DNA from: Flavobacterium ammonificans
GTDB lineage: Bacteria; Bacteroidota; Bacteroidia; Flavobacteriales; Flavobacteriaceae
Assembly: GCF_020885975.1 (NCBI RefSeq)
Contig: NZ_AP025183.1
Location: 2,207,029 to 2,271,028 of the forward strand
DNA length: 64,000 bases
Reading direction: 5' to 3'
Shown here one piece after another: positions 1 to 9,740 of this stretch (positions are counted from its first letter, which is position 1; each line of letters opens with the position of its first letter). Below the pieces are notes generated by a model. The model had not been told where the DNA came from and searched no databases. It was given only the letters and a program-made list of their open reading frames with translations. A program made the translations under genes and the position numbers.

Positions 1-298
1 TTTCAGCAGTAGTCCCTGTTAAAGGTTGGAACCAATGCGTATAATGAGTTACTCCTTTAGACAAAGCCCATTCTTTCATTCCCATAGCTACATAATCAGC
101 TATTTTTCTGTCTATTTTAGTGCCGTGTTGAATTGCTCCTTGCACCGCTTTATAAGCTTCTGAAGTTAAATACTGCTTCATTGCTTTGGAATTAAATACA
201 TTGGAACCAAAAATTACTGATTTTTTTTCAGCTTCTTCAAATTGGAAAGGCTTTCGAGTAGATGCTTCTCTAAGCGCTTGAAAACGTAGTGTTGACAT
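1..298 (-). CDS. glnN: Glutamine synthetase type III, N-terminal fragment
   Basis: This gene runs off the left edge, so only about the first 99 residues are visible. The start is the ATG read from 298 down. The translation contains FGSNVFNSKAM and ends near THYTHWFQPLTGTTAE, the conserved N-terminal motif of GSIII (GlnN), the large glutamine synthetase of Bacteroidota and cyanobacteria. The enzyme makes glutamine from glutamate, ammonia and ATP in the cytoplasm. It is transcribed divergently from the type II enzyme at 553, and a good promoter lies at 342-372. The identity is secure; the C-terminal part cannot be judged from here. Confidence 0.93.
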   Translation of the reverse strand, partial: MSTLRFQALREASTRKPFQFEEAEKKSVIFGSNVFNSKAMKQYLTSEAYKAVQGAIQHGTKIDRKIADYVAMGMKEWALSKGVTHYTHWFQPLTGTTAE

Positions 299-341
299 GT
301 TTATAATTTTAAGTAATGAGAATTCTTTTTCACTTACATAG

Positions 342-372
342 CAAATATAATAATATAATTTAAGTGATACAA
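342..372 (-). promoter_or_regulatory. Promoter of glnN
   Basis: Read on the minus strand there is a -33 TTG (complement of 370-372), a 20-base spacer and a perfect -7 box TATATTTG (complement of 342-349). This matches the Bacteroidota TAnnTTTG consensus. It would start transcription near 336, giving a leader of roughly 40 bases before the ATG at 298. Confidence 0.7.
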
Positions 373-507
373 TTGCGAATTTATATTTTATTGCCATATA
401 AAATTATATTTTTTAAAATATACCCCCACTAAATTGAGGTTATGTGAAAAGTATATATTTAAAAAATAAAAAACACCCCCTTTTTTTTACCACTTAAAAA
501 AAATAAT

Positions 508-515
508 TAAATTTG
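508..515 (+). promoter_or_regulatory. -7 box of the type II glutamine synthetase gene
   Basis: TAAATTTG at 508-515 matches TAnnTTTG exactly and lies 37 bases before the ATG at 553. I see no clear TTG -33 element at the usual distance; the upstream stretch is poly-T. The promoter may therefore need an activator. Confidence 0.6.
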
Positions 516-552
516 CATCTACTTTAGAACAACACATTTAAATCAGATTATC

Positions 553-1569
553 ATGGCAAAAATTAAATTAGAATACCTTTGGTTAGATGGATACGAACCA
601 ACACAGAACTTAAGAAGTAAAACAAAAGTTGAAGAACACGAGAATTTTCAAGGAACTTTAGCTGAACTAAGCAATTGGTCTTTTGATGGTTCGTCAACCA
701 AGCAAGCTGAAGGTGGTTCTTCAGATTGTCTTTTAGTTCCTGTTGCTATTTATCCAGATCCAACTCGTGTTAATGGCTATTTAGTTATGTCAGAAGTTAT
801 GTATGCTGACGGTACGCCGCACCCTTCTAATGGTAGAGCAACTATCGACGACGAAGATGACGATTTCTGGTTTGGTTTTGAACAAGAATATTTCATCATG
901 GATACTAAAACGTTATTGCCTTTAGGATTCCCTGTTGGAGGTTACCCTGCACCACAAGGTATGTATTACTGTTCTGTTGGCGGAAAAAATACTCACGGAA
1001 GAAAATTAGTTGAAGAGCATGCTGATTTATGTATTGCTGCTGGAATTAACTTCGAAGGAATTAACCAAGAAGTAGCTTGTGGACAATGGGAATTCCAATT
1101 GTTTGCTAAAGGAGCTAAAAAAGCAGGTGATGAAATTTGGGTTGCTAGATACTTATTAGATCGTTTGACTGAAAAATACGGTTACTATATTGAATACCAC
1201 CCAAAACCTCTTGGTGACACCGATTGGAATGGTTCTGGTATGCACGCTAACTTCTCCAATACTGTTTTAAGAACTTGTGGAGATCAAGCTACTTATGAAA
1301 GAATCTGCGAGGCTTTCCGTCCAGTTACTAAAGAACACATAGCTGTTTATGGTGCTTATAACGATTTACGTTTAACAGGTAAACACGAAACTGCTTCAAT
1401 CCACGATTTCTCATACGGAGTATCTGATAGAGGAGCTTCAATTCGTATTCCATTAATCACTGTTCAAAAAGGTTGGAAAGGTTGGTTAGAAGATAGAAGA
1501 CCGGCTTCAAACGGAGACCCATATAAAATTGCTGCTAGAATTATCAAAACTGTTAAATCGGCTTTGTAA
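553..1569 (+). CDS. glnA: Glutamine synthetase type II (beta-Grasp, eukaryote-like)
   Basis: This 338-residue protein is a cytoplasmic glutamine synthetase of the GSII class, which joins ammonia to glutamate using ATP. The N-terminal beta-Grasp part holds NWSFDGSSTKQA near residues 41-52. The catalytic Glu motif FGFEQEY is at 107-113, NGSGMHANFS at 226-235, and KHETASIHDFSYGVSDRGAS at 277-296. The length is normal for GSII. It diverges from the GSIII gene across a 254-base intergenic region carrying promoters for both. A rho-independent terminator follows directly, so it is probably a single-gene transcript. Confidence 0.96.
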   Translation: MAKIKLEYLWLDGYEPTQNLRSKTKVEEHENFQGTLAELSNWSFDGSSTKQAEGGSSDCLLVPVAIYPDPTRVNGYLVMSEVMYADGTPHPSNGRATIDDEDDDFWFGFEQEYFIMDTKTLLPLGFPVGGYPAPQGMYYCSVGGKNTHGRKLVEEHADLCIAAGINFEGINQEVACGQWEFQLFAKGAKKAGDEIWVARYLLDRLTEKYGYYIEYHPKPLGDTDWNGSGMHANFSNTVLRTCGDQATYERICEAFRPVTKEHIAVYGAYNDLRLTGKHETASIHDFSYGVSDRGASIRIPLITVQKGWKGWLEDRRPASNGDPYKIAARIIKTVKSAL

Positions 1570-1587
1570 TCTATTCCCAATTATATT

Positions 1588-1622
1588 AAAAAAGTGCCTT
1601 TCAAAAGAAGGTACTTTTTTTT
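1588..1622 (+). terminator. Terminator after GSII glnA
   Basis: The arms AAAAGTGCCTT and AAGGTACTTTT pair with one G-T wobble around a short TCAAAAG loop and run into a T tract. It lies 20 bases past the GSII stop codon. Confidence 0.85.
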
Positions 1623-1681
1623 GTGCTAAATTTTCAAACTCCTGTCTTTTAAAATCCTATAAAAACCTTATTTTTGTTTTT

Positions 1682-2245
1682 ATGACAAATGCATTAAAAT
1701 TATATATGGTTATGCTGGGATGTACTCCCAAAGGCCGTTTTACAGAACAACATGATATATTTTTCGGCATAGGAAATTCTCTCAAAGAATTAGTGCCGCA
1801 CATGAAATCTTTTTGGCCTGAAGCCAAAGGCAAAATTCATATCGATGCATGGCGAGAAGTTACAACTGTAGATGGTTTTTCGATAACTATCGAACCTAAA
1901 AATGCATCAACAACTAAAGACCAATTATTCTTTATAAATCTAGGAGGGTACAAAGAAAATGAATTTGAAGAATACCATTATAAAACACTAGCAGTTGCCG
2001 GAAGTCTAGGGTTAGCCTCAAAAGTTGCCAAAACCACTACCTTTTACAAACACTATAGTTTTGAAGGTGCCACCTCTCATATTGACGATAAGTACGGAAT
2101 TGATGTAGACGATATTTATAATGTAGCAGATATTTTAGCTCCCATTTTTAAAGACCATTATTCTTTAAAAATAACTCTATCAGAAGTTCCTTTACCAGAA
2201 GATGTTCAGCATATTGGATATTTAAAAATAGACAAGATTGTATAA
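1682..2245 (+). CDS. DUF1543 domain protein
   Basis: A 187-residue soluble protein starting at ATG 1682; the open frame extends upstream to 1529, but that part crosses the preceding terminator and is rejected. The N-terminus KLYMVMLGCTPKGR, followed by EQHDIFFGIG and HIDAWREV, is characteristic of DUF1543, a family of unknown biochemical role. No signal peptide or membrane segment is visible. It is flanked by terminators on both sides and appears to be transcribed alone. I assign no function. Confidence 0.8.
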   Translation: MTNALKLYMVMLGCTPKGRFTEQHDIFFGIGNSLKELVPHMKSFWPEAKGKIHIDAWREVTTVDGFSITIEPKNASTTKDQLFFINLGGYKENEFEEYHYKTLAVAGSLGLASKVAKTTTFYKHYSFEGATSHIDDKYGIDVDDIYNVADILAPIFKDHYSLKITLSEVPLPEDVQHIGYLKIDKIV

Positions 2246-2249
2246 AATT

Positions 2250-2281
2250 AAAAAGACCTTTCAGTGAAAGGTCTTTTTTTT
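2250..2281. terminator. Bidirectional terminator
   Basis: AAAAAGACCTTTC and GAAAGGTCTTTTT pair perfectly around AGT, with T tracts on both strands. It sits between the convergent DUF1543 and esterase genes and can serve both. Confidence 0.9.
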
Positions 2282-3144
2282 TATTTTACAATAGATTGTT
2301 GATTGCCTCTAAGAATTTTATCGAAAAACAAAACATGATAAGGCAATGCATTTTCCCAATATTCCCATGTATGTGCACCTGGACGTTCCGTATAATCGTG
2401 AGGTACTTTTTGATACACCAATCGGCGATGTAACTCACGGTTGGTTTCAATTAAAAAATCATCCACACCACAATCTAAAATTAAAGGGAGTTGGTTGTTT
2501 TTCATTTTATCTACCATTCCTAAGACAGCATTGGAACTAAATAGATCAGGGGAAGGATTGATTCCAAAAACAGGTTCAATCAATTTTAAAATACCGTCTT
2601 TAGGCTCTCTATTTAACATCGTACTCATATCGGCAACTCCACTCATACTTCCTGCGGCACAAAATAAATCAGGATGCTTTGTTGCAAGCGATAGAGCACC
2701 ATGTCCTCCCATTGAAAGCCCCGTAATTACACGTCCTTTTTTATCTTTAATTGTTCTGTAGCTAGCATCAATTTTTTGAATTACCTCTTGAGTAATATAA
2801 GTTTCAAACTGGCTCCCCTTATTTACTGGACTATCCAAATAAAAACTAAAGGTTTCACCTTCAGGCATCACTATAATAATATTATATTGATCTGATAAAT
2901 TTTGAATTAACGATTTATTTGGAGTTTTGGACAACCAATCTGAAAAATGTCCATACGCTCCATGTAATAAATAGAGAACCGGAAAATTGGTTTTAGATTT
3001 AGCATACGCATTAGGCAAAACTACTGCTGCTTTATAGGTTTTATTCATTGCCAAACTAGGTATTTTAAGCGTATCTACCACAGCGGCATAAGAAACAATC
3101 ACATTAAGCAAAAAGAATAAAAGGAATAAATAGATTTTTTTCAT
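2281..3144 (-). CDS. Exported putative esterase (alpha/beta hydrolase)
   Basis: This 287-residue protein resembles the EstA / esterase D family (PF00756-type), which cleaves short acyl or acetyl esters. I place the start at 3144 because MKKIYLFLLFFLLNVIVSYA is a clear signal peptide; the frame runs 27 codons further up without features. The oxyanion region LYLLHGAYG is present, and the nucleophile elbow is GLSMGG followed by HGAL. A late PGAHTWEYW holds the likely catalytic His, and DCGVDDFL may supply the acid. It probably acts in the periplasm or outside the cell. Substrate unknown. Confidence 0.85.
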   Translation of the reverse strand: MKKIYLFLLFFLLNVIVSYAAVVDTLKIPSLAMNKTYKAAVVLPNAYAKSKTNFPVLYLLHGAYGHFSDWLSKTPNKSLIQNLSDQYNIIIVMPEGETFSFYLDSPVNKGSQFETYITQEVIQKIDASYRTIKDKKGRVITGLSMGGHGALSLATKHPDLFCAAGSMSGVADMSTMLNREPKDGILKLIEPVFGINPSPDLFSSNAVLGMVDKMKNNQLPLILDCGVDDFLIETNRELHRRLVYQKVPHDYTERPGAHTWEYWENALPYHVLFFDKILRGNQQSIVK

Positions 3145-3382
3145 CTTATTTAATTTAGGTTTTAGATTAGGCCTTTCCAAAAAATCCAAAAAGCAGTATA
3201 GCAATATGAAAATTTTGAACTGCAATTTACACTATTTTTAAAAGAGAAAGTACCATTGATTACTAATTCTAAAAAAGAGAGTAACATACGATTAAAAAAT
3301 TAAAAAACTTAACTAAACACCAACAAACAAATAACAAAAAGTTAACACAATAGTAGTCAATGTTATATGATCTTTGTTGATA

Positions 3383-3466
3383 TAATAAACTGGTTATTTA
3401 TTATATTGGTTTTGGTTAGTTTTTTAAATGCCGATTACTTTGGGGAGTAATCGGCATTTTTTATTT
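3383..3466 (+). ncRNA. Candidate small RNA ending in an orphan terminator
   Basis: A strong hairpin at 3426-3461 (arms ATGCCGATTACT and AGTAATCGGCAT, loop TTGGGG) is followed by a T tract on the plus strand only. No plus-strand gene lies upstream within 1.1 kb. A -7-like GATCTTTG at 3369-3376 differs from TAnnTTTG by one base and would start an RNA of about 85 bases. Alternatively, the hairpin simply ends the minus-strand gene at 3465, though its minus-strand U tract is only three bases. The rest of the 3145-3464 gap shows nothing else I recognise. Confidence 0.35.
3426..3466 (+). terminator. Strong hairpin terminator, better oriented on plus strand
   Basis: A perfect stem of about 14 pairs with a six-base loop, followed by TTTTTTATTT on the plus strand. 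It abuts the stop codon of the minus-strand hydrolase at 3465, so it may also act for that gene. Confidence 0.75.
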
Positions 3467-4250
3467 ATCGATTAACCTTAATAAAGGAAAGTACTTTAGC
3501 ATTAAACACATTAGGTTGCTCTACATTAACAACATGTCCTGAATTCTGAATTACACATAGTTGAGAACTTCGGTAATGAGTTTGCACTACTTTACGCACT
3601 GAAGGTAAAAACATATAATCTTCTTCTCCCATGACATACAAAGTAGGGATATTCAATTCTACTTGGCGAAACCATCGCAAAACCGGATTAATTTCGGCAG
3701 TTAATTTGAACCATTTAATGAATTCTTTTTGGTACAATTTTTTCGCTTCGTTAATAAACAGAATTCGAGATTGCTTGTGATTCTTATTCGGCATTATTAC
3801 AAAGGCAAAAAAGCGATACAATACTAAATAAGGCAAAATATATTTAAACACATTTCCCACAAACATTAAAATTTGAGAACGGAAATTCATTTTAAGAATA
3901 GCACCACCCATAATCATGCTTTGCACGCGTTCTGGGTACATTTCAGCCAACTGGCGAATTAAAATTGTACCCAATGAAATTCCTACGAAATGTGATTTCT
4001 GTATTCGTAAATGATCCAATACTTCTAGAATGTCATTGGCAAGTGCCGAAAATGTATATTTTTGTTTGAAAGCCTTTTTTAAATTGGTTTTCGACTCTCC
4101 ATGTCCTCGTAAATCCAACAACAATACATTATATTCTTTTTGAAAATCACGAATTTGTTTGAACCATATAGACGAACTGCCACCTGCCCCATGGACAAAA
4201 GTCACCCATTGGTCACTATCTTTATTTTCGTAAATGGTAAAATTAATCAA
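3465..4250 (-). CDS. Alpha/beta hydrolase fold protein, TTG start
   Basis: A 261-residue cytoplasmic hydrolase. VTFVHGAGGSSSIW carries the HG oxyanion motif, LLLDLRGHGES the typical second motif, FVGISLGT the nucleophile Ser, YVMGEEDYMF the acid and QNSGHVVNVEQP the catalytic His. Substrate unknown. No ATG is available at the N-terminus, since the beta-strand before HGAG begins a few residues in, so I accept TTG at 4250. It lies 40 bases after pyrF on the same strand and may be cotranscribed, although TATATTTA just upstream could be a weak promoter. Confidence 0.82.
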   Translation of the reverse strand: MINFTIYENKDSDQWVTFVHGAGGSSSIWFKQIRDFQKEYNVLLLDLRGHGESKTNLKKAFKQKYTFSALANDILEVLDHLRIQKSHFVGISLGTILIRQLAEMYPERVQSMIMGGAILKMNFRSQILMFVGNVFKYILPYLVLYRFFAFVIMPNKNHKQSRILFINEAKKLYQKEFIKWFKLTAEINPVLRWFRQVELNIPTLYVMGEEDYMFLPSVRKVVQTHYRSSQLCVIQNSGHVVNVEQPNVFNAKVLSFIKVNR

Positions 4251-4290
4251 GGATCTATTTTTTTTGTAAATATAGAAATAAAAAAATAGC

Positions 4291-5103
4291 TTAACTCAAA
4301 ATAGCCATCATTTCTTGCTGCATTTGTAAGGCTACAGCTCTTGCTTTTTCAGCAAAATCAATTCCATTTGAAGCATAAATAATCGCTCTCGACGAATTAA
4401 TCAACAATCCCACATTAGCATTCATTCCGTATTTACAAACCTCAGATAGGCTTCCTCCTTGCGCTCCTACTCCAGGAACTAACAAGAAACTGTCCGGAAC
4501 TATTTTTCTAATCTCGGTGAAATATTCTGCTTTGGTTGCACCCACAACATACATCAAGTTGTGACTGTTTTTCCAAGATTTGGATGTTTCCAAAACTTGT
4601 TTGTACAATTCAGTTCCATTCACATTCAAAGTTTGAAAATCAAACGCTCCTTCGTTAGAAGTCAAGGCCAACATAATTGTATGTTTGTATTCAAAGGCTA
4701 AAAATGGTTCTACCGAATCTTTTCCCATATAGGGCGCCACAGTAACCGAATCAAAATTCAAATCTTCAAAAAATGCTTTGGCATACATCGAAGACGTATT
4801 CCCAATATCGCCTCTTTTAGCATCGGCAATGGTGAAAATAGCTGGGTAGTTTTCGTTGATATAACGGATAGTTTTTTCTAACGACAACCAACCTTTAATT
4901 CCATAAGCTTCGTAAAAAGCGGTGTTGGGTTTATACGAAACTGCTAAATCGTGCGTCGCATCAATAATGGCTTTGTTGAATTCAAAAATCGGATCTTCAG
5001 TTTCTAATAAATGCTGCGGAATCTTATTCAAATCCACATCCAAACCTACACATAGGAATGATTTTTTGAGTTGAATTTGGTCAATTAATTGTTGTGTTGT
5101 CAT
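4291..5103 (-). CDS. pyrF: Orotidine 5'-phosphate decarboxylase, type 2
   Basis: This 270-residue enzyme decarboxylates OMP to UMP, the last step of de novo pyrimidine synthesis. [10 protein letters not shown] starts the barrel. The catalytic Asp-Lys cluster is in [14 protein letters not shown], and [11 protein letters not shown] forms the phosphate-binding loop. The [10 protein letters not shown] form and the length mark the long type 2 family. It lies downstream of prfA, separated by a terminator, so it must have its own promoter in the repeat-rich 5104-5160 stretch. Confidence 0.96.
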   Translation of the reverse strand: MTTQQLIDQIQLKKSFLCVGLDVDLNKIPQHLLETEDPIFEFNKAIIDATHDLAVSYKPNTAFYEAYGIKGWLSLEKTIRYINENYPAIFTIADAKRGDIGNTSSMYAKAFFEDLNFDSVTVAPYMGKDSVEPFLAFEYKHTIMLALTSNEGAFDFQTLNVNGTELYKQVLETSKSWKNSHNLMYVVGATKAEYFTEIRKIVPDSFLLVPGVGAQGGSLSEVCKYGMNANVGLLINSSRAIIYASNGIDFAEKARAVALQMQQEMMAILS

Positions 5104-5112
5104 TGTTGTGAG

Positions 5113-5153
5113 TTTAAACGCAAAGTTCGCAAAGTTTTTTGCAAAGTTCGCGA
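5113..5153. repeat. Short degenerate repeat around GCAAAGTT
   Basis: CGCAAAGTT is followed by CGCAAAGTTTTTT and then GCAAAGTTCGCG, so three imperfect copies lie in the region upstream of pyrF. They look like slipped or inserted intergenic repeats rather than an operator, but a regulatory role cannot be excluded. Confidence 0.5.
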
Positions 5154-5161
5154 TATGTTTT

Positions 5162-5203
5162 AAAAAAAAATGCCAAACTTAATTCTAGTATGGCATTTGA
5201 TTT
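5162..5203 (-). terminator. Terminator of prfA
   Basis: The complementary arms AAATGCCA and TGGCATTT flank a 15-base loop, and the minus strand continues into nine T residues. It lies about 90 bases past the prfA stop. Confidence 0.7.
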
Positions 5204-5289
5204 ATTCTAAACTTAATTTTTATTGTTTTGATTATCAGAGATAATTTTAAAATCATCTTAATCCTTTAATCTGTGGCAAACCAATTAGA

Positions 5290-6366
5290 CTAAAAAACTT
5301 CACTAGCTTCTTTCAGTTTCTCAGTATTGTTTACTAATTGCAATTCGTCAACAATTTTCTGAATATCGCCATTCATAATATTTCCTAAATCATACAAAGT
5401 CAATCCTATTCGGTGATCCGTTACACGACCTTGTGCATAATTGTAAGTACGAATTTTAGCAGAACGGTCACCTGAACTTACTTGAGAAGTACGCTTAGAC
5501 GCATCTTCTTCTTGTTTCTTAGCCAATTCCATTTCGTACAAACGAGAACGCAAAACCGTTAACGCCTTATCTTTATTTTTATGTTGCGATTTCTGATCTT
5601 GACATTGTGCTACCAATCCAGTTGGAATGTGTGTCAAACGTACTGCAGATTTTGTCGTATTTACCGATTGTCCACCAGGCCCTGACGAACAGAAGAAATC
5701 CACACGAACATCATTCATATCAATTTGTACATCAAACTCTTCCGCTTCTGGTAACACCATTACTGTAGCTGCCGATGTGTGTACACGTCCTTGAGTCTCA
5801 GTTTGTGGCACACGTTGTACACGGTGAACTCCTGCTTCAAACTTCAACGTACCGTAAACATCTTCACCAGTGACTTCAAAGATAACCTCTTTAAATCCAC
5901 CCGAAGTTCCTTCGTTCATATCTACAACCGATGTTCTCCAGCCTCTACCCTCACAATATTTAGTGTACATACGGAACAAATCTCCTGCAAAAATACTCGC
6001 CTCATCTCCACCGGTTCCAGCACGAACCTCTACCATTACATTTTTAGCATCTTCAGGATCTTTAGGGATCAACATGAATTTGATTTCTTCTTCTAGTTCT
6101 GGCAAACGCTCTTTAGCTTCATCCAATTGCATTTTGGCCATTTCTACCATTTCAGCATCAGATCCATCCGAAATTATTTCGTTGGCTTCATCAATATTAG
6201 CCATTAACAAAACATACTCGTCGCGTTTCTCGGCCAAGGCTTTCAAGCCTTTATATTCTTGATTCAATTGCACATAACGCTTCTGATCTGAAATTACATC
6301 AGGTTGAATAATCAAATCCGAAATCTCATCGAAACGTTGCTTTACTATTTGAAGTCTATCTAACAT
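5290..6366 (-). CDS. prfA: Peptide chain release factor 1
   Basis: This 358-residue protein recognises UAA and UAG stop codons and triggers release of the finished peptide. The GGQ loop is visible in [20 protein letters not shown]. The RF1-type tripeptide region reads VPQTETQGR, so the PxT anticodon motif is PQT rather than the RF2 SPF. The length matches RF1. A -7 box TATTTTTG lies just upstream (complement of 6390-6397). No frameshift site is seen, as expected for RF1. Confidence 0.97.
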   Translation of the reverse strand: MLDRLQIVKQRFDEISDLIIQPDVISDQKRYVQLNQEYKGLKALAEKRDEYVLLMANIDEANEIISDGSDAEMVEMAKMQLDEAKERLPELEEEIKFMLIPKDPEDAKNVMVEVRAGTGGDEASIFAGDLFRMYTKYCEGRGWRTSVVDMNEGTSGGFKEVIFEVTGEDVYGTLKFEAGVHRVQRVPQTETQGRVHTSAATVMVLPEAEEFDVQIDMNDVRVDFFCSSGPGGQSVNTTKSAVRLTHIPTGLVAQCQDQKSQHKNKDKALTVLRSRLYEMELAKKQEEDASKRTSQVSSGDRSAKIRTYNYAQGRVTDHRIGLTLYDLGNIMNGDIQKIVDELQLVNNTEKLKEASEVF

Positions 6367-6389
6367 CTTATTTTTCCTTTATTGGACGG

Positions 6390-6397
6390 CAAAAATA
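6390..6397 (-). promoter_or_regulatory. -7 box of prfA
   Basis: The minus strand reads TATTTTTG, an exact match to TAnnTTTG, 24 bases before the prfA ATG. No convincing -33 TTG is seen. Confidence 0.5.
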
Positions 6398-6432
6398 CAA
6401 AAAAGATTGCATAATTAATTTCCGAATTTCAG

Positions 6433-6516
6433 ATTTTTTAGGAGCTAGTTCCAGCTGTACGCTATATCTGTATCGGCGAACCCCGCCGCTACAGGATGCC
6501 GCTATCATCTGGGCTA
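6433..6516 (+). repeat. Dispersed hairpin element, copy A
   Basis: In plus orientation the copy contains GCTGTACGCTATATCTGTAT, a CGGCG / CGCCG stem (6474-6478 with 6484-6488), then AGGATGCCGCTATCATC. The same outer blocks appear reverse-oriented at about 18472-18598 and direct at about 48720-48807. It lies in the gap between divergent prfA and the lipoprotein gene. Confidence 0.7.
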
Positions 6517-6574
6517 ATTCAAATCTTTTTCATAATATTGTATTCGTTTCAACAACACTTTTAAATTCAACAAA

Positions 6575-7048
6575 ATGCGTCAAGTCTTTCTTTTTTTATC
6601 AATATGCCTATTGCTATTTTCGTGCACTAACAACTCAAAAAACGAAAAAATAAGAGCATCTCAATGGCTTTTAGGTCAATGGAAAAACACATCCGAAGAA
6701 GGAATTATAGCTGAAAATTGGAGCCAACCCAACGATAGTACCTTGATTGCAACTTCTTATTACATCAAAGAAGAAGATACATTACATTTTGAAAATATTA
6801 TTTTAAAAGAAACAGAGGGCGAATTAGTGTATGAAACCACCATCAAAGGCCAAAACAATGACAAACCCATTCTATTCCCTTTACTTTCAGAAACGGAGAA
6901 TGAATTGATTTTTGAGAACCTCCAAAATGATTATCCTCAAAAAATCAAATACCAACGCAACTCAAAATCAGGAATTACTATTTCCGTTTCAGGAAAACAA
7001 GCTAAAAAAATAGTATCCGAACAATTTAAAATGACGAAAAGCAATTAA
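6575..7048 (+). CDS. Small lipoprotein, DUF6265-like
   Basis: A 157-residue exported lipoprotein: the signal MRQVFLFLSICLLLFSC ends in a lipobox with Cys near residue 17, followed by a charged Asn/Lys linker. WLLGQWKN and the following beta-rich body resemble DUF6265 proteins, which may bind small ligands but have no proven role. The product should be lipid-anchored in the periplasm or outer membrane. It converges with katG across a shared terminator. Function unknown. Confidence 0.7.
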   Translation: MRQVFLFLSICLLLFSCTNNSKNEKIRASQWLLGQWKNTSEEGIIAENWSQPNDSTLIATSYYIKEEDTLHFENIILKETEGELVYETTIKGQNNDKPILFPLLSETENELIFENLQNDYPQKIKYQRNSKSGITISVSGKQAKKIVSEQFKMTKSN

Positions 7049-7070
7049 TATAGTTAAACTAACTAAATGC

Positions 7071-7103
7071 AAAAAGCCGTCCCAATAATTGGAACGGCTT
7101 TTC
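7071..7103. terminator. Bidirectional terminator between lipoprotein gene and katG
   Basis: AAAAAGCCGT and ACGGCTTTT form a stem extended by CC/GG pairs around AATAATT; A/T tracts on both sides let it work for both convergent genes. Confidence 0.85.
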
Positions 7104-7121
7104 TAATCTATCTTTATTTGC

Positions 7122-9649
<2,528 letters not shown>

Positions 9650-9674
9650 TTTATTAAGATTTAATCTAAATAAA
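9650..9674. promoter_or_regulatory. Operator-like palindrome upstream of the siderophore receptor
   Basis: A 25-base imperfect inverted repeat is centred on 9662: left arm TTTATTAAGATT, right arm AATCTAAATAAA, pairing at 11 of 12 positions. The core AGATTTAATCT resembles metalloregulator boxes of the Fur or DtxR kind. Its right half recurs at 9721-9736. Binding of an iron regulator is an inference from position. Confidence 0.6.
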
Positions 9675-9698
9675 CTTTAACAATTCAAATATTGTTCT

Positions 9699-9706
9699 TA
9701 TATTTG
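9699..9706 (+). promoter_or_regulatory. -7 box of the TonB receptor gene
   Basis: TATATTTG is an exact TAnnTTTG match, 34 bases before the ATG at 9741. It lies between the two copies of the TTTAATCTAAATAAAC motif, so a bound repressor could block it. Confidence 0.65.
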
Positions 9707-9720
9707 CATTATTATATTTA

Positions 9721-9736
9721 TTTAATCTAAATAAAC
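9721..9736. promoter_or_regulatory. Second copy of the operator half-site
   Basis: TTTAATCTAAATAAAC repeats exactly the motif at 9660-9675, 61 bases downstream. It lies in the leader just before the start codon. Its left arm is degenerate (about 8 of 12 positions). Confidence 0.55.
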
Positions 9737-9740
9737 AATT

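Noticed and set aside
1529..1681. Upstream extension of the DUF1543 frame
   Set aside because: It overlaps the end of glnA and runs through its terminator; the family N-terminus starts at 1682.
2346..2761. Open frames on the plus strand within the esterase gene
   Set aside because: They are shadows of the minus-strand esterase, with no family motifs or promoter.
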